Shown here: piece by piece, positions 17,249-25,989 of the stretch | How positions within the stretch are numbered: the first letter of the stretch is position 1 | Layout of the letters: the number at the start of each line of letters is the position of its first letter | Source: Erythrobacter sp. WG | Lineage (GTDB): Bacteria > Pseudomonadota > Alphaproteobacteria > Sphingomonadales > Sphingomonadaceae | Assembly (NCBI RefSeq): GCF_026586795.1 | Contig: NZ_JAPFGY010000026.1 | Span: 1-48,998 of the forward strand | Direction of reading: 5' to 3' | Length of the DNA: 48,998 bases | Position numbers and translations under genes: made by a program | The notes under the pieces: generated by a model | What the model was told of the DNA's origin: nothing | The model's database searches: none | What the model saw: the letters and a program-made list of their open reading frames with translations, nothing else

Positions 17249-17730
17249 TCTTCGAGGACGCGCGCGGCTTTGCCGAGGCGGTCGGGGCCAATTCCTTCGA
17301 TGGGGGCGGCGTGCTGCTCGGCCTCGATCTCGGCACGAAGACCATCGGCACCGCGACCTGCGATGCAGGCTGGCGCTTCGCGACCAACGGGACGACCATC
17401 CAGCGCGGCAAGTGGGGCCGCGACCGGGAGACGCTGGCCGCGTTGATCCGGCAGCGCAGCGTGCGCGGGATCGTCCTCGGTCTTCCCCGCAACATGGACG
17501 GCTCGGAAGGCCCCCGCGCGCAAGCCAGCCGCGCCTATGCGAGGAACTGCGCCGAGGCCTTCGCCCTCCCCCTCCTGCTGTGGGACGAGCGCTGGTCGAC
17601 CCAGGCCGCCGAGGCCGCAATGATCGGGCAGGACATGAGCCGCGCCAGGCGCGCCGCCGCCATCGACAGCCACGCCGCCGCGGTGATCCTGCAAGGCGCG
17701 ATCGACCGGCTGGCCGGCGGCGTGCTCTGA
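17230..17730 (+). CDS. ruvX: Holliday junction resolvase-like protein RuvX/YqgF
   Basis: 166 residues with an RNase H-like fold. Acidic residues are in GLDLGTKTIG (D33), GLPRNMDGSEGPRA and LLWDERWSTQAAE, all family motifs. YqgF proteins process the 5' end of pre-16S rRNA and have been proposed as junction resolvases. The chosen ATG at 17230 overlaps the DUF3089 gene by 19 bp. The first 25 residues lie ahead of the usual start, so a later start is possible. Confidence 0.9.
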   Translation: MDAGPLIFEDARGFAEAVGANSFDGGGVLLGLDLGTKTIGTATCDAGWRFATNGTTIQRGKWGRDRETLAALIRQRSVRGIVLGLPRNMDGSEGPRAQASRAYARNCAEAFALPLLLWDERWSTQAAEAAMIGQDMSRARRAAAIDSHAAAVILQGAIDRLAGGVL

Positions 17731-17738
17731 CTAACTCC

Positions 17739-17838
17739 CGTTCGTGTCGAGCCCTTCGGCAGGCTCAGGATGAACTGCCGACTTCGTCGTAAGTCGAGAC
17801 ACCTGCGACCGGCCTCTCGACTTCGCTCGAGGCGAACG
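17739..17838. repeat. 100-bp dispersed repeat, copy A
   Basis: This copy is 97% identical over 100 bp to 18793-18892, in the same orientation (three mismatches by eye). The element starts CGTTCG and ends CTCGAGGCGAACG, so its ends are near-inverted. It contains the string CCCTTCGGCAGGCTCAGGAT. It lies in the 176-bp gap between ruvX and the first thioesterase. Confidence 0.9.
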
Positions 17839-17906
17839 GATCTTGTGGAGGGGCGCCGCAAATCCGCCATTGCGCGCCGCCCTCCCCTCGCCTTAGACGT
17901 CCGCCC

Positions 17907-18389
17907 ATGAACACCCCCACCCCCCGGTTCGACGCGCGCGAGGCCTCGAAGTGGTTCTTCCGCCACGGCCACACCGGCTGGCTCGGCCTGCGCTTCGCCG
18001 ATCAGGGCGACAACTGGGTCGAGCTCGAACTGCCGTGGCGCGAGGATCTGCTGGGAGACCGCAGCCGCCCGGTGCTCGCCTCGGGCCCGATCATCAGCCT
18101 GATGGACATGGCGAGCGGCATGGCGATCTGGCAGACCCGCGGCAGCTTCCAGCCGGTCGCGACGCTCGATCTGCGCGTCGACTACCAGCGCCCCGCGCGC
18201 GAGCGGGCGAGCGTGCGCGGGCGGGTCGAATGCTACCGCATCACGCGCTCGGCCGCCTTCGTGCGCGGCATCGCCTATGACGATACCCTCGATGATCCGG
18301 TGGCGCACGTCGCCGGGTGCTTCATGACCATCGGCACCGATCCGCGCGAGGCCAACCCTGCCCTGAGGGGAGCTGCCGCACATGAGTGA
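17907..18389 (+). CDS. PaaI-type hotdog thioesterase
   Basis: 160 residues with a hotdog-fold pattern. A helix with GPIISLMDMASGMAIW is followed by strands (VATLDLRVDYQRPA, ASVRGRVECYRITRSAAFVRGIAYD). The family hydrolyses acyl-CoA or acyl-ACP thioesters. The aspartate in SLMDMA corresponds to the catalytic acidic residue of PaaI-like enzymes. It overlaps the next thioesterase gene by 8 bp. The substrate is unknown. Confidence 0.85.
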   Translation: MNTPTPRFDAREASKWFFRHGHTGWLGLRFADQGDNWVELELPWREDLLGDRSRPVLASGPIISLMDMASGMAIWQTRGSFQPVATLDLRVDYQRPARERASVRGRVECYRITRSAAFVRGIAYDDTLDDPVAHVAGCFMTIGTDPREANPALRGAAAHE

Positions 18390-18777
18390 GCCGCTCGAGC
18401 TGCCCGCCTATGCCCGCTCGCTCGGCATCGCGGTGACCGGCGAGGCGGAGCACGGGATGCCGGTGCTGACGGTCGATTTCGGCGCCAATGTCGAGGGCCG
18501 CCCGCAGCACTTCCACGGCGGGGCAACGGCGGGGCTGCTCGAGAACGCGGGCTATGCGGCGCTCAGGACCGCGCTGATCGCGGCCGGTCGCGACCCGCAG
18601 TTGAAGCCGATCAACATCACCGTGCAATACCTCGCCGCCGGCAAGTCCCGCCCGAGCTTCGCGGTGGGGCGGATCACCCGGCTGGGGCGGCGCAACGCCA
18701 ATATCGCGGTCGAGGCCTGGCAGGAGGACCGCGACCGACCGATCGCGGCGGCGGTGATGAACATCCTGATGGTGTGA
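18382..18777 (+). CDS. Second PaaI-type hotdog thioesterase
   Basis: 131 residues, a second hotdog protein with the HGGATAGLLENAGYAAL helix in which HGG is the oxyanion and active-site motif. The strands PINITVQYLAAGKSRPSFAVGRITRLGRRNANIAVEAW follow. It overlaps the preceding paralogue and may form a hetero-oligomer with it. The sequences differ too much for a recent duplication. Both genes lie between the two 100-bp repeats. Confidence 0.85.
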   Translation: MSEPLELPAYARSLGIAVTGEAEHGMPVLTVDFGANVEGRPQHFHGGATAGLLENAGYAALRTALIAAGRDPQLKPINITVQYLAAGKSRPSFAVGRITRLGRRNANIAVEAWQEDRDRPIAAAVMNILMV

Positions 18778-18792
18778 GGGGTGAACCAGACC

Positions 18793-18892
18793 CGTTCGCC
18801 TCGAGCCCTTCGGCAGGCTCAGGATGAACTGCCGACTTCGTCGTCAGTCGAGACACCTGCGACCGGCCTCTCGACTTCGCTCGAGGCGAACG
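18793..18892. repeat. 100-bp dispersed repeat, copy B
   Basis: This is the second copy of the 100-bp element. Its ends are a perfect 13-bp inverted repeat (CGTTCGCCTCGAG and CTCGAGGCGAACG). It lies between the second thioesterase and the convergent penicillin-binding protein gene, so it may also act as a bidirectional transcription stop. Copies A and B are direct repeats 1,054 bp apart. Confidence 0.9.
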
Positions 18893-18904
18893 GATGGGGG
18901 GCGA

Positions 18905-21103
18905 TCAGGGCGGCGGTGCAGGGCTCGAGGCGGGCGCGGGCGCGGGCGCGCCGGTCGGCTGGACCACCACCCCGCCCTCGCCGACGCGCACCTCGACCGG
19001 CACGCCGGGGCCGCTGATCGTCACCCCGCCGTTCTCGATCCGCAGACTCGCGCCGTCCGTGCCGACCGGGATCTCCTCGCCCTCGAGCACGTCGAGCGGC
19101 TGCACCGGGCCTTCGGGATCGGGCGTCTCGGTGGCGCGCGGCGCGGGCGCGGCTTCGATGCCGAGCGCGCCGCGCATGAAATCGCGCCAGATCCGCGCCG
19201 GCAGGCTCCCGCCGGTGACGCCGTTCAGGGGCGAATTGTCGTCATTGCCGATCCACACCCCGACCACGAGATCGCCAGCATAGCCCACGAACAGCGCGTC
19301 GCGGTAATCCTGGGTCGTTCCGGTCTTGCCGAAGTTCGCCACCGGCAGCACCGCGTTGCGCCCGGTGCCGCGGTTGATCGCACCGCGAAGCAGTTCCTCG
19401 AGATCGGAATGGACCCCGCGCGACATCGACTTCCTGCCGCCGGTCAGCCACTCCCACCACCCCGGCTCGCCCCGCGCGATGGGGTGCGGCTCCACAGGGT
19501 ATTCGTTCGCCGCGATCCCGGCATAGGCCGCCGTCAGCTCCATCAGCGTCATCGCCGAGGTGCCGAGCGCGAGGCTCGGGTCGCCTTCCGTCATCGGCGC
19601 GGTGATGCCGAGGCGCCGGGCGGTGCGGATCACCTTCTCGCTCCCCACCGCCTGGAACAGCCGCACCGCCGCGACATTGCTTGACGAGGCGAAGGCATCC
19701 TTGAGGGTGATCTGGTCCGAATAGGCCTCGCGGGCGTTCTTGGGGCGGTAGCTGCCTTGGGTGATCGGGGTGTTGGGGATGGTATCGTCAGGCTCCCAGC
19801 CTTCTTCCAGCGCTGTCAGATAGACGAAGGTCTTGAAGGTCGATCCCGGCTGGCGGCGCGCCTGCGTGGCGCGGTTGAAGGGCGACTTGGCGTAGTCGCG
19901 CCCGCCGACCATCGCCACCACCTCGCCGTTCCTGCGCATCGCGACGAGCGCGACCTGCGCGCGCCCCAGCGGCGCGCGCGCGACCACGCGGCTGGCGAGC
20001 GCCTGGAGCCGCGAGTCCAGCGTCGTCGTCAGCACCGTGCGCGCATAGCCCGCCTCCATCCCCTCGCGCGCCAGCGGCAGCGCCCAGTCGGCGAAGTAGG
20101 TGCCGGTCGGCAGGTTGTCGTCCCGCGTGCGCACGTCGATGCGCGGATCGGGCAGGCGCGCGGCCTCGGCCGGCGTCAGGTAGCCGACATCGACCATCGA
20201 CTGGATGACGAGCTCCATGCGCCGCTGCGCCTTGTCGTAGTGCTTGGTCGGCGCATAGCGCGAGGGCGCCTGCAAGAGCCCCGCGAGCATCGCCGCCTGT
20301 TCGGGCCTGAGCTTTTCCGGCTGGCGGTAGAAATAGTGCAGGCTCGCGGCGCGCAGGCCATACTGGTTGTCGCCGAAATAGGCGTTGGAGAGATAGCGCT
20401 CGAGGATCTCGTCCTTGGTCAGCCAGCTTTCCAGCCACAGCGCGATCAGCGCCTCGCGCGCCTTGCGGGTGAGCGATTGCTCGGGCGTGAGGAAGGTGAA
20501 CTTGGCGAGTTGCTGGGTGATCGTCGAGCCGCCGCCATAGCCGGTCCATGCCGCGCGGGCGATGCCGCGCGGGTCGATGCCCCAGTGGCTGTAGAAGCGC
20601 CGGTCCTCGATCGCGATGAAGGCCTGCACAACGTGCGGCGGCAGGTCCTTCACCCTGACCGGCGCCTCGACCACCGCCCCCTGCCGCGCGATCGGCGTGC
20701 CGTCGCTGGCGAGCAGCGTCACCTGCGGCGGGGCGACCGGCTCGAGGCTTTTCGAAAGCGGCGCGGTGACCGCCAGCCAGCCGACGATCAGCGCGAGCGC
20801 CGCGAAAAATCCGAGGACACCGCGCCCCGTCCACCACAGCCTGGAGCGGCCCCGCCAGTAGTCGCGCTGCCACCAACGGAGGCGCCTGCGCTGCTCGACG
20901 GCGAGCGCCTCGTCCACAAGGCCGAGCTTTGCGTCCCAGTGATCGAAGTCCGGCTTGCCCGATGCGCGCGGGCGCGGCGGGAGATCGTCGTCCTCGTCCT
21001 CGAGCGGGCGCTGGCTTTCGTAGAGCGCGTAGAAGCCGGGCGCGCTGGAAGGCTCCTCGGCGCGGGCCCGCGAGCCTCTCCAGAATCGGTCGAACAGCGC
21101 CAT
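18905..21103 (-). CDS. Bifunctional penicillin-binding protein 1A family
   Basis: 732 residues. A cytoplasmic tail of about 90 residues and one membrane helix (96-113) are followed by a GT51 transglycosylase. Its catalytic E166 is in AIEDRRFYSHWGID, with GGGSTITQQLAKF nearby. The transpeptidase domain has S421 of GSTFK, the SSN motif at 474-476 and KTG at 593-595. It polymerises and cross-links peptidoglycan on the periplasmic side. The last 90 residues are rich in Pro and Ala and end in PAPPP. Transcription converges on the 100-bp repeat B. Confidence 0.95.
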   Translation of the reverse strand: MALFDRFWRGSRARAEEPSSAPGFYALYESQRPLEDEDDDLPPRPRASGKPDFDHWDAKLGLVDEALAVEQRRRLRWWQRDYWRGRSRLWWTGRGVLGFFAALALIVGWLAVTAPLSKSLEPVAPPQVTLLASDGTPIARQGAVVEAPVRVKDLPPHVVQAFIAIEDRRFYSHWGIDPRGIARAAWTGYGGGSTITQQLAKFTFLTPEQSLTRKAREALIALWLESWLTKDEILERYLSNAYFGDNQYGLRAASLHYFYRQPEKLRPEQAAMLAGLLQAPSRYAPTKHYDKAQRRMELVIQSMVDVGYLTPAEAARLPDPRIDVRTRDDNLPTGTYFADWALPLAREGMEAGYARTVLTTTLDSRLQALASRVVARAPLGRAQVALVAMRRNGEVVAMVGGRDYAKSPFNRATQARRQPGSTFKTFVYLTALEEGWEPDDTIPNTPITQGSYRPKNAREAYSDQITLKDAFASSSNVAAVRLFQAVGSEKVIRTARRLGITAPMTEGDPSLALGTSAMTLMELTAAYAGIAANEYPVEPHPIARGEPGWWEWLTGGRKSMSRGVHSDLEELLRGAINRGTGRNAVLPVANFGKTGTTQDYRDALFVGYAGDLVVGVWIGNDDNSPLNGVTGGSLPARIWRDFMRGALGIEAAPAPRATETPDPEGPVQPLDVLEGEEIPVGTDGASLRIENGGVTISGPGVPVEVRVGEGGVVVQPTGAPAPAPASSPAPPP

Positions 21104-21149
21104 GGCGGCCGCTGTATTATCAGCCTATGACACTCGGGAGCAAGCGTGC

Positions 21150-22127
21150 TTAACGCTTCTTCGCGGCGCCCTCGGGCAGGTCCTCGCCGAACACCCGCTG
21201 GTAGTATTCGGCGACCAGCACCCGCTCGGCCTCGTCGCACTTGTTGAGGAAGGAGAGGCGGAAGGCGAAGCCGGTCGAACCGAAGATGCCTGCGTTCTGC
21301 GCCCAAGTGATGACCGTGCGCGGGCTCATCACGGTCGAGATGTCGCCGTTCATGAAGCCCTGCCGGGTCAGCTCGGCGACCTTGACCATGTCGGCGATCA
21401 GCTTGTCGTCCGATTGCGGGGTCTTGGACTTGACGATCTGCTGTTCGACGTCGGGCTTGAGGTAGTTGAGCGCCACGACGATGTTCCAGCGGTCCATCTG
21501 CGCCTGGTTGATCGCCTGCGTGCCGTGATAGAGCCCGCTGGTATCGCCGAGGCCCACGGTGTTGGTGGTGGCGAACAGGCGGAAGAACGGGTTGGGGGTG
21601 ATGACGCGGTTCTGATCGAGCAGCGTGAGGCGGCCGTCGAATTCGAGCACGCGCTGGATCACGAACATCACGTCGGGGCGGCCGGCGTCATATTCGTCGA
21701 AGGTCAACGCCACCGGGTGCTGGAGCGCCCAGGGCAGGATGCCTTCCTTGAACTCGGTGACCTGAAGCCCGTCCTTCAGCACGATCGCGTCGCGCCCGAC
21801 GAGGTCGATGCGGCTGATATGCGCGTCCAAGTTCACGCGGATCGAGGGCCAGTTGAGGCGCGCGGCCACCTGTTCGATGTGGGTCGACTTGCCGGTGCCG
21901 TGATAGCCCTGCACCATCACCCGGCGGTTGTGCGCGAAGCCCGCAAGGATCGCCAGCGTCGTGTCCGGATCGAAGACATAGGCGCCGTCCGTCTCGGGCA
22001 CGTGCTCGTCGCGCTGCGAGAAGGCGGGAACCTGCCAGTCGACATCGATGCCGAAGGTCTCGCGGACGTCGATCGTGGTGTCGGGCTGGGTGGGCATGGC
22101 GCTGGCGCCGGAGGGGATCGTGGTCAT
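21150..22127 (-). CDS. cobS: Cobaltochelatase CobS subunit (AAA+ ATPase)
   Basis: 325 residues. This is the AAA+ motor of the aerobic CobNST cobalt chelatase. Walker A is GYHGTGKS at 74-81, Walker B is VALTFDEYD near 139-147, and sensor-like FATTNTVG follows. [12 protein letters not shown] and the ending [22 protein letters not shown] are characteristic. I chose the ATG at 22127; an ATG at 22097 is possible. No cobT or cobN is in the window. A J-domain gene and bolA are close by, as in other alphaproteobacteria. CobS-like proteins may also serve outside cobalamin synthesis. Confidence 0.92.
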   Translation of the reverse strand: MTTIPSGASAMPTQPDTTIDVRETFGIDVDWQVPAFSQRDEHVPETDGAYVFDPDTTLAILAGFAHNRRVMVQGYHGTGKSTHIEQVAARLNWPSIRVNLDAHISRIDLVGRDAIVLKDGLQVTEFKEGILPWALQHPVALTFDEYDAGRPDVMFVIQRVLEFDGRLTLLDQNRVITPNPFFRLFATTNTVGLGDTSGLYHGTQAINQAQMDRWNIVVALNYLKPDVEQQIVKSKTPQSDDKLIADMVKVAELTRQGFMNGDISTVMSPRTVITWAQNAGIFGSTGFAFRLSFLNKCDEAERVLVAEYYQRVFGEDLPEGAAKKR

Positions 22128-22246
22128 TGCGGGCGGACGGTTAAACGGCATGGGCCGCGCCTGCAAGCGGTGGTTTGACGGGACGCGCCGCCGTTTGCGC
22201 GAGTGCCGGATGGCGGGGCCGCGGCATCGTCCCTATATCGGCTGTC

Positions 22247-23086
22247 ATGGCCGATCCCGTCGAATCGCTGCGCCTCAGGCTGGTCGCCCAGGTGCGCGGC
22301 GTGTTCCACGATGCGAGCAAGGGCCACACCCCCACGCCCCCGTCGGACGAGGCGCTGTTCGTGCGCGACACGCCGATCCGGATGGTCCACGCGGACATCG
22401 TCGGGATGATGACCGGCGGGGTGCGCGCGCTGCTGCTCCAGATGCTCCACCCCCACGCCTTGCAGGGGGTGCTCGACCATTCCAATTTCCGCGCCGATAT
22501 GCACGGGCGCCTGCAACGCACCGCGCGGTTCATCGCGGTGACGACCTACGGCCACCGCGACGAGGCGCTGAAGGCAATCGACCGCGTCAACCGCATCCAC
22601 GCCAGGGTCGGCGGGACGCTGCCCGACGGCACGCCCTATTCCGCGACCGATCCGCGCACGCTCGCCTGGGTCCATGTCACCGAGGCGCAGAGCTTCCTCG
22701 CCGGCTACCTGCGCCACGTGCGGCCCTCCATGCCCATTGCCGAGCAGGACGAATACTACCGCCAGTTCGCAGGTGTAGCGCGGATGCTCGGCGCCGATCC
22801 GGTGCCCGAGACCCGCGCCGAGGCGGACAGGATTTTCCGCGAGTTGCGGCACGATCTTGCCACCTCGCGCGAGGCGCGGGAGGTCGCGCAGCTGGTGCTC
22901 TCGCAGCGGCCCAAGGGGACCCCGCTCGCGGTGCAGACGATGATCACCGCCGATGCCGTCGCGATGCTGCCGAACTGGGCGGCGGCGATGCTGAACCTCC
23001 AGCGCCCGGTGCTCACCGCGCTTCCGGCACGCGCTGCCACCTGGGGCATGGGCCGCACCTTGCGCTGGGCGTTCCGGCAGGGTTGA
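22247..23086 (+). CDS. DUF2236 / MpaB-type oxygenase domain protein
   Basis: 279 residues, all helical in character. The family signature block is LLLQMLHPHALQGVLDHSNFRADMHGRLQRTARFI near residues 64-98, with a second block in AWVHVTEAQSFLAGYLRH. This is the DUF2236 (ER-bound oxygenase MpaB/latex oxygenase B-like) family, whose conserved histidines bind haem in latex-clearing protein. The physiological substrate is unknown. It is transcribed divergently from cobS and 23 bp ahead of the GST gene. Confidence 0.85.
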   Translation: MADPVESLRLRLVAQVRGVFHDASKGHTPTPPSDEALFVRDTPIRMVHADIVGMMTGGVRALLLQMLHPHALQGVLDHSNFRADMHGRLQRTARFIAVTTYGHRDEALKAIDRVNRIHARVGGTLPDGTPYSATDPRTLAWVHVTEAQSFLAGYLRHVRPSMPIAEQDEYYRQFAGVARMLGADPVPETRAEADRIFRELRHDLATSREAREVAQLVLSQRPKGTPLAVQTMITADAVAMLPNWAAAMLNLQRPVLTALPARAATWGMGRTLRWAFRQG

Positions 23087-23109
23087 AGGGCACAAAGGGA
23101 GAGGGAGCG

Positions 23110-23736
23110 ATGGCCGAATTCACCTTCTACACCGTCGCCATGAGCCGCGGGCAGATATCGCGATGGGCGCTGCACGAGGCGGGCGCGGATTACGATCAGG
23201 TCGTCATGGACTGGGCGAGCCGGCCGGAAAGCTTCCGGCAGATCAATCCGATGAACAAGGTTCCCGCCCTCGTCCATCATCACGGCGGCCACGATCACGT
23301 CGTCACCGAATGCGCCGCGATCAACCACTACCTCGCCGAGACGCACCCGGACCGGGGCCTGCTGCCCGACAGCCAGGAGCGCGCCGCCTATTTCCGCTGG
23401 CTGTTCTTCGCCGCCGGGCCGCTGGAACAGGCGGTGGTCGCGCAGGCGATGGGCTGGCAGGTTCCCGAAGGGCGCAGCGCGATGGCGGGGTTCGGCAGCT
23501 TCGAGCTCACTCTCGATGCGCTCGACGCGTGGCTGTCGGCCAACGATTTCGCCGCGGGCGCGCGCTTCACCATGGCGGACACCTATCTCGGCAGCCAGAT
23601 CGTCTGGGGCCTGCAATTCGGCACTGTCCGAGAACGTCCGGCTTTCCGCGCCTATGCGACGCGCGTCACCCAGCGCCCGGCCTATGCGGAGGCAAAGGGC
23701 ATCGACGATGCAATCATCGCGGCGGCGCAGGGCTAG
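23110..23736 (+). CDS. Glutathione S-transferase family protein
   Basis: 208 residues. The N-terminal thioredoxin-like domain begins FTFYTVAMSRGQISRWAL, where the serine is the likely glutathione-activating residue. NPMNKVPALV contains the cis-proline, and the VTECAAINHYL helix follows. The all-helical C-terminal domain covers residues 88-200. The ATG at 23110 has GGGAG upstream. Its end overlaps the convergent J-protein gene by 4 bp. Confidence 0.88.
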   Translation: MAEFTFYTVAMSRGQISRWALHEAGADYDQVVMDWASRPESFRQINPMNKVPALVHHHGGHDHVVTECAAINHYLAETHPDRGLLPDSQERAAYFRWLFFAAGPLEQAVVAQAMGWQVPEGRSAMAGFGSFELTLDALDAWLSANDFAAGARFTMADTYLGSQIVWGLQFGTVRERPAFRAYATRVTQRPAYAEAKGIDDAIIAAAQG

Positions 23737-24329
23737 GCCAGCGCCGCGCTCTTCTTCAGCAGCTGGTAGGCATCGACCACGGCGGTGAGCTGCGCCTCGT
23801 GGGCGCGGTCGCCGCCGTTGCGGTCGGGGTGGTAGCGGCGCACCAGTTCCGAATAGCGGCGCCGCAGCCGGGTGCGGTCGGTGTCGGAGCCCAGCCCCAT
23901 CACCTCGAGCGCGCGCGCCTCGTCGGGCGAGAAGCGCGCGTCCATGCGCATCGTGTGCGCGCGGCCTTCCGCCTTCGCCCGGATGCCCCGCGCGCGGGCG
24001 CTGATCGCGTCCAAGGGATCGGCGTAGTCAGCCCAGCGCGGGCCATCGGCGATCCCCGCCGTGGGGCGGAACACCCGGCTTTCGGTCTGCCACCCGGCAA
24101 TCGGCGACTGCGCGCGCAGGATCTCCTCGGCGCTCATGCCCTCGAACCAGTCGTAGCCGGCGTTGAACTCGCGCACGTGCTGGAGACAGAACCAGCGCCA
24201 CTCGCCCGGCCCGTCGAAGCCGTGCGGGCGGCGGCCGGGCGCGCGGAATTCGCCCGCCTCGCGGCAGCCGGGGGCTTCGCATTGGCGCCCGGGGCTCTCG
24301 ACGCGGCCGTGGAATCGTGGTGAAGGCAT
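23733..24329 (-). CDS. C-terminal J-domain protein with an N-terminal zinc-like motif
   Basis: 198 residues. The J domain is at the C-terminus (about 140-198), with the HPD tripeptide at 167-169 that stimulates DnaK ATPase. The N-terminus has C17, C22, C48 and H51 in an arrangement suited to bind zinc, followed by REFNAGYDWFEGMS. This layout belongs to a family commonly found beside cobS and bolA in alphaproteobacteria. It is divergent from bolA, with a 78-bp gap. Confidence 0.88.
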   Translation of the reverse strand: MPSPRFHGRVESPGRQCEAPGCREAGEFRAPGRRPHGFDGPGEWRWFCLQHVREFNAGYDWFEGMSAEEILRAQSPIAGWQTESRVFRPTAGIADGPRWADYADPLDAISARARGIRAKAEGRAHTMRMDARFSPDEARALEVMGLGSDTDRTRLRRRYSELVRRYHPDRNGGDRAHEAQLTAVVDAYQLLKKSAALA

Positions 24330-24407
24330 AAGCCGTCAGAATGGCGATTGGGCGGGCCAGTTCCAAGCCCGATCCGCCGGAATGCCTTGCAAAGAAGGAA
24401 AGCCGTG

Positions 24408-24674
24408 ATGAGTGTCGCCGAGGAAATGCACGCCCTCTTGACCGAGGCCTTTGCCCCCACCCGCCTCGCGATCGTCAACGACAGCGCGAAGCACGCGGGC
24501 CACATGGGCGACGACGGATCGGGCGAATCGCACTTCACCGTCGAGATCGAGGCGGCGGCCTTCGCTCCCATGAACCGCCTCGCCCGCCAGCGTGCGGTGA
24601 TCGCGGCGCTGGGCGACATCGTCGGCCAGCGCGTCCACGCGGTGGCGATCAAGGCGAGCGTGCCGGGGGCCTGA
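24408..24674 (+). CDS. BolA family protein
   Basis: 88 residues. BolA proteins partner with monothiol glutaredoxins in Fe-S and iron homeostasis. The HAGHMGDDGSGESHFTVEIEAAAF block carries the usual histidines, and the RLARQRAVIAALGDIVGQRVHAVAIKA helix-strand end is typical. The ATG at 24408 is preceded by GAAGGA. It lies 2 bp upstream of the Nudix gene. Confidence 0.92.
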   Translation: MSVAEEMHALLTEAFAPTRLAIVNDSAKHAGHMGDDGSGESHFTVEIEAAAFAPMNRLARQRAVIAALGDIVGQRVHAVAIKASVPGA

Positions 24675-24676
24675 AC

Positions 24677-25129
24677 GTGGCGCTCAACCCCGCCCTGCGT
24701 CTGCGCCGCGCGGCGCGGATCATCGTGCTCGACGCCGAGACCCGCGCGCTGATGTTCCGCTTCGACGTGCCGGACCGCCCGCCCTTCTGGGTGACGGCCG
24801 GCGGCGAGTGCGATCCCGGCGAGAGCTTCGAGGATGCGGCGCGGCGCGAGCTGTTCGAGGAGACCGGCATCGCCGCCGCTCCGGGGCCGCAGATCGCGCG
24901 GATGACCCCGGAGTTCGTCACGGTCGAAGGCGAGCCGGTGCAGGCCGACGAGCGCTTCTTCCTCGTGCGCGTCGCCGAGGCGCGGGTCGACACCGCGGGG
25001 CACACAGAACTCGAACAAAGGGTGATGACGCAGCACCGCTGGTTCACGCTGGACGAGCTGGAGAGCTGGCCCGAGGCGGTGTTCCCCGAGGCGCTCGCCG
25101 CGATGATCCGGTCCCATATCGCAACCTGA
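24677..25129 (+). CDS. Nudix hydrolase
   Basis: 150 residues. The complete Nudix box runs from residue 43 to 65: G43, E49, R57, E58, E61, E62, G64, I65 match the GX5EX7REUXEEXGU pattern. The family cleaves nucleoside diphosphates linked to another moiety; the substrate cannot be read from the sequence. The start is a GTG two bases after the bolA stop, so the two are probably one transcript. Confidence 0.9.
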   Translation: MALNPALRLRRAARIIVLDAETRALMFRFDVPDRPPFWVTAGGECDPGESFEDAARRELFEETGIAAAPGPQIARMTPEFVTVEGEPVQADERFFLVRVAEARVDTAGHTELEQRVMTQHRWFTLDELESWPEAVFPEALAAMIRSHIAT

Positions 25130-25179
25130 TTGCGCGTCCCCGCCCGTCTCGCTAACCCTCGGCGAAACGGGAGAGAGAC

Positions 25180-25989
25180 ATGGACTATTCTGGCAAGGTC
25201 GCGTGGATCACCGGCGCATCCTCGGGGATCGGCGCGGCGCTCGCGCGGGAACTGGCGGCGCGCGGGAGCCACCTCGTGCTCTCGGGCCGCGACGAGGCGC
25301 GGCTGGCGGAAGTGGCAGAGGACTGCGGCGAGACGCTGATCCTCGCCTTCGACGTGCGTGACGAGGCGGCGCTCGCAGAGGCCACCGCCAAGGCCATCGT
25401 CTGGAAGGGCGGCGTCGACCTCGCCATCGCCAATGCCGGCATTTCGCAGCGCAGCCGTGCCTTGAAGACCGCGATGCAGGTCTACCGCGACATCATCGAG
25501 GTGGACCTCGTAGCGCAAATCGCTTTCACGCAAGGACTGATCGGCCACATGGCGGAGCGCGGATCGGGTGCGCTCGCCTTCATCTCCTCGGTCGCGGGCA
25601 AGGTCGGGGTGCCGATGCGCACCGCCTATTCCGCCGCCAAGTTCGGTCTCGCCGGCTATGCCGACGCGCTGCGCGCGGAGCTCACCGTCAACGGGGTGAG
25701 CGTCCACACGATCTACCCCGGATCGGTCCAGACCAACGTCTCCAAGAACGCGCTCACCGCCGAGGGCTCGCCTCGCGGCAAGTCGGATGCGGCGATCGAC
25801 AACGGCATCCCCGCCGACACGGCGGCGCGCGCGATGCTCGACGGTATCGCCCGGGGCGAGCGCGAGATCATCGTCGCCGAGGGTGTGGAGCTTGCAATGG
25901 GCGAGGCGCGCCGCACGCCCGACACGCTGTTCGATCAGATCGCCGGCATGGTCGCCAAGGGCTACATGGACAAGCTGGAGCAGCAGTGA
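25180..25989 (+). CDS. Short-chain dehydrogenase/reductase
   Basis: 269 residues, a classical SDR. The nucleotide-binding motif TGASSGIG is at 11-18, NAG at 85-87, the catalytic serine at S137 and YSAAK at 150-154. The residues after the second strand (SGRDEARL) favour NADP(H). The ATG has GGGAGAGAG upstream. It is coupled to the next gene (TGATG junction), suggesting the two enzymes act together on a shared compound. Confidence 0.92.
   Translation: MDYSGKVAWITGASSGIGAALARELAARGSHLVLSGRDEARLAEVAEDCGETLILAFDVRDEAALAEATAKAIVWKGGVDLAIANAGISQRSRALKTAMQVYRDIIEVDLVAQIAFTQGLIGHMAERGSGALAFISSVAGKVGVPMRTAYSAAKFGLAGYADALRAELTVNGVSVHTIYPGSVQTNVSKNALTAEGSPRGKSDAAIDNGIPADTAARAMLDGIARGEREIIVAEGVELAMGEARRTPDTLFDQIAGMVAKGYMDKLEQQ

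Noticed and set aside
15143..17620. An 825-codon minus-strand frame opposite lepB, the DUF3089 gene and ruvX.
   Set aside because: It spans several real genes on the other strand and has a repetitive Arg/Gly/Asp composition, so it is a codon-bias artefact.
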